From positions 1 to 12,137 of the forward strand of contig JAERMN010000220.1 of NCBI GenBank assembly GCA_016844625.1: a stretch of 12,137 bases of DNA, given 5' to 3'. The notes below the pieces were generated by a model, which saw only the letters and a list, made by a program, of their open reading frames with translations, did no database searches and had not been told where the DNA came from. Every line of letters starts with the position of its first letter. Positions within the stretch are counted from its first letter, which is position 1. The position numbers and the translations under genes were made by a program. Below are positions 1 to 6,912 of this stretch, in pieces. The stretch comes from Deltaproteobacteria bacterium. Its GTDB lineage: Bacteria > Desulfobacterota > Binatia > UBA9968.

Positions 1-1398
1 CGGGTGATGATCAACGAGATCACCAAGAAAGCGGTTCAGGAAGCGATCGCCAATCCGCAAGAGCTCGACCGCAATAAATTCGACGCCCAAGTGGCGCGCC
101 GCGTGCTTGACCGTTTGGTCGGCTACAAGATCAGTCCGATACTATGGACCAAAGTGCGGCGCGGTCTGAGCGCCGGGCGGGTGCAGTCGGTGGCGGTGCG
201 CTTGGTCTGCGAACGGGAAAAGGAAGTGCGCGCCTTCGAGCCGGTGGAGTATTGGTCGTTGACGGCATTGTTGGAAGGACGCCTGCCGCCGTCGTTCAAA
301 GCCAAGCTGGCGCAGTGGCAAGGCCAGAAGGTCGACATTAAAAAGTTCCGCCTGGAGAATGACAGCGGCGTTCAAGAAATCATCAAAGCGCTGGAAAACG
401 CGCCATGGGTAATCGGCGAGGTCGAGAAAAAGGAACGCCGCCGTTATCCGACGCCGCCGTTTGTCACCAGCAAATTACAGCAGGAGGCGGCGCGCAAGTT
501 GGGCTTTCAGCCCAAGCGCACCATGCAGCTGGCGCAGCAACTCTATGAAGGCGTGGCGCTTGGCAGCGAAGGCTCGGTGGGCTTGATCACTTACATGCGC
601 ACCGATTCGACGCGCGTCTCCAACGATGCGCTCGCCGCCGTGCGCGAGCATATTCAAACGCAATACGGCAAGAATTATCTGCCTGATAAGCCGAATGCTT
701 TTCGTTCGAAAAAAGGCGCGCAGGACGCCCATGAGGCGATTCGTCCGACTTCCCTCGAGTATTCGCCTGAGCGCGTGCGCCGTTATTTGCGGCGCGACAT
801 GTTTCAACTCTATTCGCTGATTTGGGATCGCTTTGTCGCCAGCCAGATGGTGCCGGCGGTGTACGATCAGACGGCGTTCGAGATTCCAGTCAAAGAAGCG
901 GTGTTTCGCGCCACCGGACAACAGATCAAGTTCGACGGTTTCATGAAACTTTACACCGAGGGACGCGACGAGCGCGCGGCGCTGGCCAACGGCGAAGACG
1001 AGGAAGATGACGACTCACTGGATTTGGAAGGGGTGCTGCCCAACCTGCAGAAGGGCGATGTGCTGAGATTGTTGTCGATGGAACCGCGCCAGCATTTTAC
1101 CCAACCGCCGCCGCGTTTTACGCAGGCCTCGCTGATTAAAGAGCTCGACGAGAATGGCATCGGCCGGCCGTCGACCTATGCGGCGATCATCTCCAATATT
1201 TTCGACCGCGAGTATGTGGCGCAAAACGAGAGCCGCCAATTGGTGCCGACCGATTTGGGCGTTTTGGTGACGGATTTACTGGTCGAAAGTTTTCCCGATA
1301 TTCTCAACGTCGAGTTTACCGCCGGCATGGAAGACGAGCCGCGACGTCAAGCGCCAAGAGGTGCCGACCGAAATCGACTGCGAGAAATGCGGCGCTAA
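1..1398 (+). CDS. topA: DNA topoisomerase I, core part (5' end outside window, 3' end frameshifted)
   Basis: This is the type IA topoisomerase that relaxes negative supercoils through a transient 5'-phosphotyrosine link. The reading frame is open from base 1, so the N-terminal Toprim domain lies upstream; the GTG at 4 is an internal Val codon, not a start. Family landmarks appear in order: NEITKKA at the start, the block GLSAGRVQSVAVRLV, PPFVTSKLQQEA, the active-site motif GLITYMRTDSTR (Tyr197 counted from base 4), DAHEAIRPTS, and LIKELDENGIGRPSTYAAII. The family sequence is clear up to about EFTAGMEDE (base 1338). After that the frame reads an unrelated arginine-rich tail and stops at 1398. 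The true continuation, RDVKRQEVPTEIDCEKCG, is in the next frame from about 1340. Roughly 30 residues that normally join the core to the first zinc finger are missing. The core identity is certain; whether the lesion is biological or an assembly fault cannot be told here. Confidence 0.95.
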   Translation, partial: RVMINEITKKAVQEAIANPQELDRNKFDAQVARRVLDRLVGYKISPILWTKVRRGLSAGRVQSVAVRLVCEREKEVRAFEPVEYWSLTALLEGRLPPSFKAKLAQWQGQKVDIKKFRLENDSGVQEIIKALENAPWVIGEVEKKERRRYPTPPFVTSKLQQEAARKLGFQPKRTMQLAQQLYEGVALGSEGSVGLITYMRTDSTRVSNDALAAVREHIQTQYGKNYLPDKPNAFRSKKGAQDAHEAIRPTSLEYSPERVRRYLRRDMFQLYSLIWDRFVASQMVPAVYDQTAFEIPVKEAVFRATGQQIKFDGFMKLYTEGRDERAALANGEDEEDDDSLDLEGVLPNLQKGDVLRLLSMEPRQHFTQPPPRFTQASLIKELDENGIGRPSTYAAIISNIFDREYVAQNESRQLVPTDLGVLVTDLLVESFPDILNVEFTAGMEDEPRRQAPRGADRNRLREMRR

Positions 1399-1897
1399 AA
1401 TGGTCATCAAGTGGGGACGTAACGGCGAGTTTCTCGCTTGCCCGCAATACCCCGAATGCAAAAGCACCAAGAATTTCAAGCGCGGCAACGAAGGCGAGAT
1501 CGAGATCGCGGTCGAAGAAGAGGTCGACGAGGCTTGCGAAAAATGTGCCCGTCCGATGCTCTTGCGCTTTGGCAAGTTCGGCAAGTTTCTCGGCTGCAGC
1601 GGTTACCCCGAGTGCAAAAACATTCAGCCGCTGCAAAAACCGGTGGACTTGGGCATCAAATGCCCCGAGTGCAAGGAAGGCAACATCAAGGAGCGCAAAT
1701 CACGCTGGGGTAAAATGTTTTACGGCTGCGACAAGTATCCTGAGTGCAAGTTCGCTTCGTGGGACAAGCCGTTGCCGACACCCTGTCCGGACTGCGATAG
1801 TCCGATCCTGGTCGAGAAAGTTCTTAAACGGACCGGCCGCACGCACCGTTGTTACAAGAAAGAGTGCGGCTATTCGATCCAAGTCGTCGAGCAGTAG
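1361..1897 (+). CDS. topA: DNA topoisomerase I, C-terminal zinc-finger part (split from the core by a lesion)
   Basis: This is the C-terminal DNA-binding tail of the topA gene that begins at base 1, in a different frame. The GTG at 1361 is only the first usable start; homologous sequence (RDVKRQE) extends back to about 1340, so it is probably not an independent gene. Counted from 1361, it holds four C4 zinc-ribbon modules: Cys7/10/27/33, Cys59/62/79/85, Cys101/104/123/129, and a more divergent fourth at Cys142/145/164/169. The first three share the pattern CxxC...GxFxxCxxYPEC. The usual role is binding single-stranded DNA and helping strand passage. All cysteines are intact and there are no stops, which argues against long-standing decay and for a recent mutation or an assembly error. 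The stop at 1895-1897 is followed by 148 non-coding bases before trmFO. Confidence 0.9.
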   Translation: MPTEIDCEKCGAKMVIKWGRNGEFLACPQYPECKSTKNFKRGNEGEIEIAVEEEVDEACEKCARPMLLRFGKFGKFLGCSGYPECKNIQPLQKPVDLGIKCPECKEGNIKERKSRWGKMFYGCDKYPECKFASWDKPLPTPCPDCDSPILVEKVLKRTGRTHRCYKKECGYSIQVVEQ

Positions 1898-1963
1898 CTG
1901 CGCGCCGCGCTTCGTCCGTCTGGAAATTGCTTGTAAAGACTTCAGCTCCACGGTAGAGGTTTC

Positions 1964-1993
1964 GCTGGTCGTGATCGTGCTCGTGTTGGTGAG
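1964..1993 (+). repeat. Degenerate CGTG-rich repeat tract between topA and trmFO
   Basis: The topA-trmFO gap contains a short low-complexity run of imperfect units of the type GGTCGTGATCGTGCTCGTG, followed by GTTGGTGAG. I see no convincing promoter, terminator or strong Shine-Dalgarno in the rest of the gap (1898-2045). Confidence 0.35.
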
Positions 1994-2045
1994 AACGGAG
2001 CATCGAATACGACGCCATTCGAATTTTTTCAGTACCCATGAGTTT

Positions 2046-3476
2046 ATGGAAAATTTTGTTCGCATAATCGGTGGCGGCCTGGCCGGCACGGAAGCGGCCT
2101 GGCAGTTGGCGCGCCGGGGTGTCGCCGTGGAGCTTTTCGAGATGCGGCCGGTGCGCCGGACCGAAGCCCACGCGACGGATCAGCTCGCCGAGGTCGTGTG
2201 CAGCAATTCTTTGCGGTCCGATTCTTTGTCTGCTCCCGCCGGTTTGCTCAAGGCGGAGATGCGTCAGCTCGATTCTCTGATCATTCGTATCGCCGAGGCG
2301 CACCGGGTGCCGGCCGGCTCGGCGCTCGCCGTCGATCGCGACAGCTTCGCGCGCGGCGTCACCGAGGCCATCCAAGCCTTGCCCAACGTTGAGGTCATTC
2401 GCCATGAAGTTGAGTCGATCCCTGATGACGGCATCGTGATTCTCGCCAGCGGGCCGCTCACGTCGCCGGCGTTGTCGGACGCATTGACGGCCAAGTTAGG
2501 CGAAGAGCACTTGTATTTCTACGACGCGATTTCGCCGATCGTCAGCGCCGAGTCGATCGACATGAGCGTCGCCTATCGCGCCGCGCGTTACGGCAAGGGC
2601 GGCGATGACTATATCAATCTGCCGCTGACACGAGAGCAATACTATCGCTTCATCGATGCGCTGGTTGCCGCCGAGAGAGTGGCGACGCATTGTTTCGAGC
2701 GCTTTGTGCCGTTCGAAGGCTGCATGCCGATTGAAGAGCTGGCCGACCGCGGCAAGGAAACCCTCGCCTTCGGGCCCATGCGCGCGGTGGGGCTGATCGA
2801 TCCGCGCACCGATAGGCGCCCCTATGCCGTGGTTCAATTGCGTCAGGAAAATCGTCAACAGACGCTTTATAATCTGGTCGGCTTTCAGACCAAGATGACT
2901 TACGGCGAACAGAGAAAAGTTTTCGCCCTGATTCCAGGCTTGGCCAACGCCGAGTTCGTTCGGCTTGGCAGCTTGCACCGCAATACGTTTATCAACGCGC
3001 CGCAGCATCTCTTGCCGACGCTTCAGTGGCGCCAACGGGAGACGCTGTTTTTCGCCGGCCAGATGACCGGCGTCGAAGGTTATATTGAATCCGCGGCGAC
3101 TGGGTTGCTCGCTGGCATCAATGCCGCGAACTTAATTTTTGACATAGCGCCGGTGGTGCCACCGCCGACCACGGCGCTGGGCGCTTTGCTGCGCTACATC
3201 AGCGATCCCGAGCGCAAACGCTTTCAGCCGATGAATGTGAACTTCGGTTTGATCCCGCCGCTGTCCGTGCGTCTACGCGGCAAAGCGAAGAAAGAGATGC
3301 TATCGCGTCGCGCGCTGGCGGATATGGCGGCGTGGCTCGGCGAATTGGACGGCGGCGCCAGCGGCGTTGATGGCAGTGACCTTGCAAACGCAGAGAAGCT
3401 AGACTGCCTCATTCACGGTGAAACGGTGATCGAGGTGCAACCCTTCCGGAACGAAGGCAAAGCAGTTGTGCCTTGA
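2046..3476 (+). CDS. trmFO: Methylenetetrahydrofolate--tRNA-(uracil-54-C5)-methyltransferase, FAD-dependent
   Basis: TrmFO makes 5-methyluridine at position 54 of the tRNA T-loop, using methylenetetrahydrofolate as carbon donor and FADH2 as reductant. Start at ATG 2046 gives 476 residues; the frame is open much further upstream, but that stretch overlaps topA and is not TrmFO-like. The FAD-binding motif IIGGGLAGTEAAW sits at residues 7-19, exactly where the family begins. The conserved VVCSNSLRSDSL has Cys52, and FEGCMPIEELADRG has Cys226; these match the two functionally important cysteines of the Bacillus enzyme. Further family blocks are GLIDPRTDRRPYAVVQLRQEN, GQMTGVEGYIESAATGLLAGINAA and MNVNFGLIPPL. 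The last 40 or so residues after MAAWLGEL look like an extra tail beyond the usual end, and the final part is encoded by one arm of an inverted repeat (3428-3459). No clear Shine-Dalgarno precedes the start. The gene follows topA on the same strand, a common arrangement. Confidence 0.95.
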   Translation: MENFVRIIGGGLAGTEAAWQLARRGVAVELFEMRPVRRTEAHATDQLAEVVCSNSLRSDSLSAPAGLLKAEMRQLDSLIIRIAEAHRVPAGSALAVDRDSFARGVTEAIQALPNVEVIRHEVESIPDDGIVILASGPLTSPALSDALTAKLGEEHLYFYDAISPIVSAESIDMSVAYRAARYGKGGDDYINLPLTREQYYRFIDALVAAERVATHCFERFVPFEGCMPIEELADRGKETLAFGPMRAVGLIDPRTDRRPYAVVQLRQENRQQTLYNLVGFQTKMTYGEQRKVFALIPGLANAEFVRLGSLHRNTFINAPQHLLPTLQWRQRETLFFAGQMTGVEGYIESAATGLLAGINAANLIFDIAPVVPPPTTALGALLRYISDPERKRFQPMNVNFGLIPPLSVRLRGKAKKEMLSRRALADMAAWLGELDGGASGVDGSDLANAEKLDCLIHGETVIEVQPFRNEGKAVVP

Positions 3477-3601
3477 AAATGCGAGCGCGGGGACTTGCTT
3501 ATGAGATTAGCAGCGAAAAGGTCAAACATCGTGCCGAGCACCGGGCACAAAATCAAACATTCGCGCTGATGCCTTCGTTCCTCCAGGGTTACACCTCGAT
3601 C
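3428..3601. repeat. Inverted repeat of 32-base arms spanning the trmFO 3' end
   Basis: The arm at 3428-3459 (starting GATCGAGGTGCAACCCT, ending GAACGAAGGCA) is the reverse complement of 3570-3601 at 28 of 32 positions. The differences are one base at arm position 11 and a block of three at positions 17-19. The arms are 110 bases apart. Arm one lies inside trmFO and encodes the end of its extra C-terminal tail; arm two is in the gap before the ppx gene. A smaller hairpin, TTGTGCC with GGCACAA (about 3466-3472 and 3544-3550), lies between the arms. It could be a MITE-like or duplicated-inverted intergenic element. No transposase is present and target-site duplications were not evident. Confidence 0.75.
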
Positions 3602-3656
3602 GACATACTGCCACGAGGTAATATCGGAGGGTGACTAATCTGGGGATAGCGTTCTG

Positions 3657-4592
3657 ATGAGCCCGCGGCGGAGCGCATTTATCGACGTCGGCACCAATAC
3701 GGTGCTCTGTCTGATCGCCGATATCAGAGAGACCGGCCGCTTTAGAGTACTCGACGATTTGGCCGACATTTCACGGCTCGGTCAGGGTGTCGATCGCACG
3801 CGCCGGATCATTCCCGCAGGCGAGCAGCGCGCGCTCGAAATTCTCGAACGCTATCGCGATCACTGCCAGAGCCTCGGCGTTGAAGAGATCTTCGCCGTTG
3901 GCACCAGCGCACTCCGCGACGCGGAGAACAGCGCCGAAGTGCGCGCGCGTTTGCGCGCGAAACTCGGTTTTGACATCCGCGTCATCTCCGGTGCCGAAGA
4001 AGCGGCATATTCATTTTTAGCGGTGGGGCGCGGCCTCGCGCTTGCCGGCAGGGAAGTCTTGGTCATCGACATCGGCGGCGGCAGCACTGAATTTATCCGC
4101 GGCAACGACGGCGGCGTCTCTCAAGCGCTCAGCGTCGATGTCGGTTCGGTGCGTCTGACCGAGCGCTTTCTTCATGCCGATCCGGTGCGCGACGATGAAG
4201 TCGCGGCGATGCTCGCTGCTATTGACCACGAGCTTGCGCGGGTAATGGAGCACTTTGGGAGCGGCAATGCGGCGCTGACTTTGGTTGGTATCGCTGGCAG
4301 TTTTACGACGGTGGCGGCGATCGAAAAGGGTTTAACGAAATACTCCCACAGCGATGTGCACGGCAGCCATCTCGGCGTCGGCGAGGTGCGCCGGCAGGTT
4401 CAGTTCTTTCGTGAAAAGACCATCGAGGAGCGTAAGCGGATCGCCGGGCTTGAACCCAAGCGCGCCGATATCATTCTTGCCGGCGCCTGCTTGATCGAAC
4501 GGATCATGACTCTGTTCAAGGCGGAGAGCGTCGTGGTGAGCGATCACGGTGTGCGTTACGGTCTCTTGCACGCGCGCGCGCAATCGCTTTAA
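3657..4592 (+). CDS. Ppx/GppA-family phosphatase (exopolyphosphatase / pppGpp phosphohydrolase type)
   Basis: This is an ASKHA-fold phosphatase of the exopolyphosphatase / guanosine pentaphosphatase family, which removes terminal phosphate from polyphosphate or pppGpp in the cytoplasm. The protein has 311 residues, the short form with only the catalytic two-domain core; longer Ppx/GppA proteins carry a C-terminal HD-like extension. The first phosphate loop is FIDVGTNTV at residues 8-16. The catalytic-glutamate region is VISGAEEAAYSF around 109-120. The second phosphate loop is IDIGGGSTEF at 137-146, and a third glycine-rich loop GIAGSFTT is at 211-218. PKRADIILAGA (267-277) and SDHGVRYGLL (295-304) are typical C-terminal blocks. 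The ATG at 3657 is preceded by GGGGAT as a weak ribosome site, and the TGA of a mini-frame upstream overlaps it. Polyphosphate and pppGpp substrates cannot be separated from sequence. It is probably its own transcription unit. Confidence 0.9.
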   Translation: MSPRRSAFIDVGTNTVLCLIADIRETGRFRVLDDLADISRLGQGVDRTRRIIPAGEQRALEILERYRDHCQSLGVEEIFAVGTSALRDAENSAEVRARLRAKLGFDIRVISGAEEAAYSFLAVGRGLALAGREVLVIDIGGGSTEFIRGNDGGVSQALSVDVGSVRLTERFLHADPVRDDEVAAMLAAIDHELARVMEHFGSGNAALTLVGIAGSFTTVAAIEKGLTKYSHSDVHGSHLGVGEVRRQVQFFREKTIEERKRIAGLEPKRADIILAGACLIERIMTLFKAESVVVSDHGVRYGLLHARAQSL

Positions 4593-4607
4593 ACAGCGAA
4601 AAACCGG

Positions 4608-4636
4608 TTGACATTTTTTCCTGAATTCGGAATTAT
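4608..4636 (+). promoter_or_regulatory. Sigma70-type promoter of the HU gene
   Basis: A perfect -35 box TTGACA (4608-4613) is followed, after exactly 17 bases, by AATTAT (4631-4636, four of six matches to TATAAT). It lies 16 bases after the ppx stop and 59 bases before the HU start. This fits independent, strong transcription of an abundant nucleoid protein. Confidence 0.75.
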
Positions 4637-4695
4637 CTCGCCTTGCGTTTCAATCGCGACAAATGGGTCTTGATCAACACGAGGGGTGAAGGAAA

Positions 4696-4965
4696 ATGAC
4701 AAAGGCGGATTTAGTCGAGGCAGTGGCAAAGGCGGCGCAGATTAACAAGCGCACCGCTGGTGAAGCGGTGGATGCGACCTTCGACGGGATAATCAAGGCG
4801 ATCAAGAAGGGCAAGCGCTTTCAAGTTCCCGGTTTTGGCACCTTCACCGTACGCGCGCGCAAGGCGCGCAAGGGAATCAATCCGCAGACCGGTGACGTCA
4901 TCACCATCAAAGCGAGCCGTACCGTCGGTTTTAAACCGGCGCCGGACCTGAAAAGAGAATTATAA
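4696..4965 (+). CDS. hup: DNA-binding protein HU
   Basis: HU is a small dimeric nucleoid protein that binds and bends DNA without strong sequence preference. The 89-residue length and sequence fit the HU/IHF family throughout: an N-terminal helical dimerisation part (MTKADLVEAVAKAAQINKRTA), the turn VPGFGTFTVRARKARKG at 44-60, then NPQTGD with the DNA-intercalating Pro63 at the tip of the beta arm. The C-terminal block ends in VGFKPAPDLKREL. It looks like the HU-beta form rather than IHF. The start is supported by GAGGGGTGAAGGA just upstream; the GAGGGG (4681-4686) has the better spacing. It has its own promoter at 4608 and a terminator beginning 20 bases after the stop, so it is a monocistronic unit. 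Confidence 0.96.
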   Translation: MTKADLVEAVAKAAQINKRTAGEAVDATFDGIIKAIKKGKRFQVPGFGTFTVRARKARKGINPQTGDVITIKASRTVGFKPAPDLKREL

Positions 4966-4985
4966 CGACTCGGCAACCCACTTGA

Positions 4986-5015
4986 GGCCACCGCGGGCAA
5001 CCCGGTGGCCTTTTT
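4986..5015 (+). terminator. Rho-independent terminator of the HU gene
   Basis: A stem with perfect outer arms GGCCACCG and CGGTGGCC, further inner GG/CC pairing with a small bulge and a loop of about four bases spans 4986-5010. It is followed directly by TTTTT (5011-5015). It starts 20 bases after the HU stop codon and points in the right direction. Confidence 0.9.
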
Positions 5016-5019
5016 AATC

Positions 5020-5097
5020 GCTGCGGGTTAATTCCCCGCAGCTTGCTGCGATTGTTTAATCGGTTCGATCTGATACCCCGCAGCTTGCTGCGGGGTA
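5020..5097. repeat. Two direct copies of a CCCCGCAGC palindrome with competing hairpins
   Basis: A 17-base sequence, CCCCGCAGCTTGCTGCG, occurs at 5034-5050 and again at 5076-5092. The second copy extends to a perfect 24-base palindrome, 5074-5097, with 11-base arms TACCCCGCAGC and GCTGCGGGGTA around TT. The first copy can pair instead with GCTGCGGG at 5020-5027, so alternative hairpins are possible. It lies between the HU terminator and the ilvE promoter; it may be a REP-like element, and nothing coding is seen. Confidence 0.7.
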
Positions 5098-5119
5098 GTT
5101 CATTGCCAATCGCTACGAC

Positions 5120-5148
5120 TTGATGCCGATCCAGTAGGCACGTAGAAT
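5120..5148 (+). promoter_or_regulatory. Putative sigma70-type promoter of ilvE
   Basis: TTGATG (5120-5125, four of six to TTGACA) is followed after 17 bases by TAGAAT (5143-5148, five of six to TATAAT). It is 46 bases upstream of the chosen ilvE start and directly after the palindromic repeats. No leader peptide or attenuator-like structure typical of branched-chain amino-acid operons is visible. Confidence 0.5.
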
Positions 5149-5194
5149 ATGGCGAAATAAAAAATTGGAACTCGGGTTCCGCGAAAGAAAAATT

Positions 5195-6115
5195 ATGGCG
5201 CTCAAAACTGAAAAAATTTGGCTCGACGGAGTTTTAGTCCACTGGGAGGATGCCAAGGTGCATGTGCTGTCCCATGCGTTGCATTACGGCACGGCGTACT
5301 TCGAAGGCATCCGCTGCTACGAATTGGCCGACGGCCGCTCCGCAGTGTTTCGTCTCGAAGAGCATATGCGGCGGCTCGCGGATTCGGGGAAAATATTGGG
5401 CTTTCCACTGCCCTATTCAGTCGAGCAGTTATGCCAGGCGACCAAAGAGGTCATCCGCGCCAACAAGCTTAAGGCCTGCTACATTCGGCCGCTGGCGTTT
5501 CTCGGTCTCGGCGAGTTGGGCGTTTACGCGCCGCAAAATCCGGTTAACGTGTGCATCGCGGTGTGGCCGTGGGGCGCCTATCTCGGCGACGACGGCATCA
5601 AAAACGGTATTCGCGCCAAGGTGTCGTCGTACACGCGGCACCACGTCAACGTGACGATGACCAAAAGCAAGACCTCGGCGAACTATGTGAACTCAGTTTT
5701 GGCCAAAGCCGAAGTGAAAAAGGCCGGCTACGACGAAGCGATCATGCTCGACACCGAGGGCTATGTTTCGGAAGCGAGCGGCGAGAATATTTTCATCGTG
5801 CGCGGCGGCAAGATCAAAACTACGCCGCTGACTTCGATTCTCCCCGGCATTACGCGCGAATCGATCATCACTCTGGCGCGCGACAAGGGTTATGACGTAA
5901 CCGAGGAGCGTTTCACCCGCGACGAACTCTACATCGCCGACGAAGCGTTTCTTACCGGCACCGCCGCCGAGCTGACGCCGGTCCGCGAAGTAGACGACCG
6001 GCAAATCGGCGCCGGCAAGCGCGGTCCGATCACCGAGGATATGCAGACTATTTTCTTCGACGTCATCAAAGGCAAAGCGGCGGAGAAGTACGCCAAGTGG
6101 CTCGCCTACGTTTAG
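5195..6115 (+). CDS. ilvE: Branched-chain-amino-acid aminotransferase
   Basis: IlvE is a cytoplasmic class IV PLP aminotransferase that exchanges the amino group between glutamate and the keto acids of leucine, isoleucine and valine. ATG 5195 (MALKTEKIWLDG) gives 306 residues, close to the 309 of the E. coli enzyme; a TTG at 5165 would add ten unconserved residues. Family blocks are HALHYGTAYFEGIRCYE, EEHMRRLADSGKIL, CYIRPLAFLG, and the PLP-lysine region TMTKSKTSANY with Lys159 as the expected Schiff-base residue. GYVSEASGENIFIVRGGK and SILPGITRESII follow, the usual phosphate-binding and dimer regions. TGTAAELTPV near the C-terminus is also characteristic. The ribosome site is weak (GAAAGAAAAA). 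A broken thioesterase gene follows 58 bases later on the same strand. D-amino-acid aminotransferase and aminodeoxychorismate lyase share the fold, but this sequence is of the IlvE type. Confidence 0.95.
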   Translation: MALKTEKIWLDGVLVHWEDAKVHVLSHALHYGTAYFEGIRCYELADGRSAVFRLEEHMRRLADSGKILGFPLPYSVEQLCQATKEVIRANKLKACYIRPLAFLGLGELGVYAPQNPVNVCIAVWPWGAYLGDDGIKNGIRAKVSSYTRHHVNVTMTKSKTSANYVNSVLAKAEVKKAGYDEAIMLDTEGYVSEASGENIFIVRGGKIKTTPLTSILPGITRESIITLARDKGYDVTEERFTRDELYIADEAFLTGTAAELTPVREVDDRQIGAGKRGPITEDMQTIFFDVIKGKAAEKYAKWLAYV

Positions 6116-6173
6116 GCGCCGCCGGCCGAGCTTCTCTTTGCGTTTTGCGATCGAACTCCACTAGAAAATCCCG

Positions 6174-6483
6174 ATGGCGGATCTTCGCGAACCGACGCTC
6201 AGGGTGACCATGCTGCCGCGCGACACCAACGCGCGCGGCACGATCTTTGGCGGCGTGATTTTGAGTCATATCGACTTGGCCGGCGGCATCGCGGCGTCTG
6301 TACGTCGGCGACGTGGTGAGCTTTTATACCACTACGCTGCGCGTCGGCACGACTTCGGTCACCATCAAAGTCAATGTCGAGGCGGAGCGCGCGAAAGATC
6401 CCAGCGCTAAAGTCAAAGTTACTGAAGCGGAAGTTATCTACGTCGCAGTTGATGAAGCGGGGAATCCGATTCCGTTGAGATGA
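6174..6483 (+). pseudogene. Acyl-CoA thioesterase (YciA-like hot-dog), internally deleted and frameshifted
   Basis: The gene starts at ATG 6174 with MADLREPTLRVTMLPRDTNARGTIFGGVILSHIDLAGGIAA across two blocks, which is the start of a YciA-type hot-dog acyl-CoA hydrolase. At about 6290-6300 the family sequence stops in this frame, and the frame then runs on unrelated to 6410. The matching C-terminal half resumes in another frame at 6298: LYVGDVVSFYTTTLRVGTTS, then VTIKVNVEAERA, ending with VIYVAVDEAGNPIPLR and TGA at 6481-6483. Compared from memory with E. coli YciA, some 22-24 residues between the two halves are missing, including the central strand (VVTVxVxxMTFLRPV-like). The normal enzyme cleaves short acyl-CoA thioesters in the cytoplasm. 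Both halves are well preserved with no other stops, so the damage is recent or an assembly artefact. It may be cotranscribed with ilvE. Confidence 0.8.
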
Positions 6484-6541
6484 GAGATTAGCCGCAAAGA
6501 ACGCAGCGCGGCAGAGCCGTAACCGAAACTCGGGCTATCTC

Positions 6542-6693
6542 CCGCAAAGCATGTGCTGAGCGCAGTCGAAGGGACGCCAAGGCCGCAAAGGTCGGAAAAA
6601 ATGAACAGGATGGTTTGTAAGATTATCAATCTTTCGATTCCGAACTTGGCGAACTTTGCGCCCCTTCGATTTTACTCAGGACATGCTTGGCGG
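6542..6693. repeat. Long imperfect palindrome, 56-base arms with a 40-base loop
   Basis: The arm 6542-6597 matches the reverse complement of 6638-6693 at about 44 of 56 positions without gaps. The outer half contains AAGCATGT...CTGAG...TCGAAGGG. The inner half is built of CGCCAAG and CGCAAAG units whose order is swapped between arms. The motif CTGAGCGCAGTCGAAGGG is, from memory, a common intergenic word in many environmental genomes. A folded RNA or a repeat inserted twice in opposite orientation would both explain it. Confidence 0.75.
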
Positions 6694-6840
6694 AAGTTAA
6701 TCCCCGTGTTCGTGCATTCCCGATCACCGGAAACTTTGCGCCATCTGCGCACCATTTTATGCATAGCAATACTTGCTTTTCTCCAGACTGCGCTGGGGAA
6801 AAGAGGTTCGCCCGTCGGCGCACAGCCGCAACTGATGTTT

Positions 6841-6912
6841 AACCACGAAAAGCACGAAATACACGAAACTTAGGTCCGGTTATTTTTCGTGGCGTTGGTG
6901 TGTCTTGTGGTT
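6841..6912. repeat. Imperfect inverted repeat of CACGAAA-type units
   Basis: The segment 6841-6869 (AACCACGAAAAGCACGAAAT and on) faces 6883-6912, whose reverse complement begins AACCACAAGACACACC and ends CCACGAAAAA. The ends of the arms pair well (AACCAC and CACGAAA); the middle is degenerate. The loop is about 13 bases. It belongs to the same word family as the other palindromes here. Confidence 0.55.

Noticed and set aside
475..921. Open minus-strand frame of 148 codons inside topA
   Set aside because: It is antisense to strongly conserved topoisomerase sequence and resembles no family; high GC codon bias leaves such frames open.
1545..2045. Long upstream extension of the trmFO frame, with an alternative start at 1545
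   Set aside because: It overlaps the zinc-finger coding part of topA, its translation is serine/arginine-rich shadow sequence, and the FAD-binding motif begins immediately after ATG 2046.
2496..3035. Open minus-strand frame of 179 codons inside trmFO
   Set aside because: It is antisense to conserved TrmFO blocks, with no recognisable domain or ribosome site.
6553..6873. Plus-strand frame of 106 codons in the gap after the thioesterase
   Set aside because: It runs across an imperfect palindrome and repeat words, has no ribosome site and no family resemblance.
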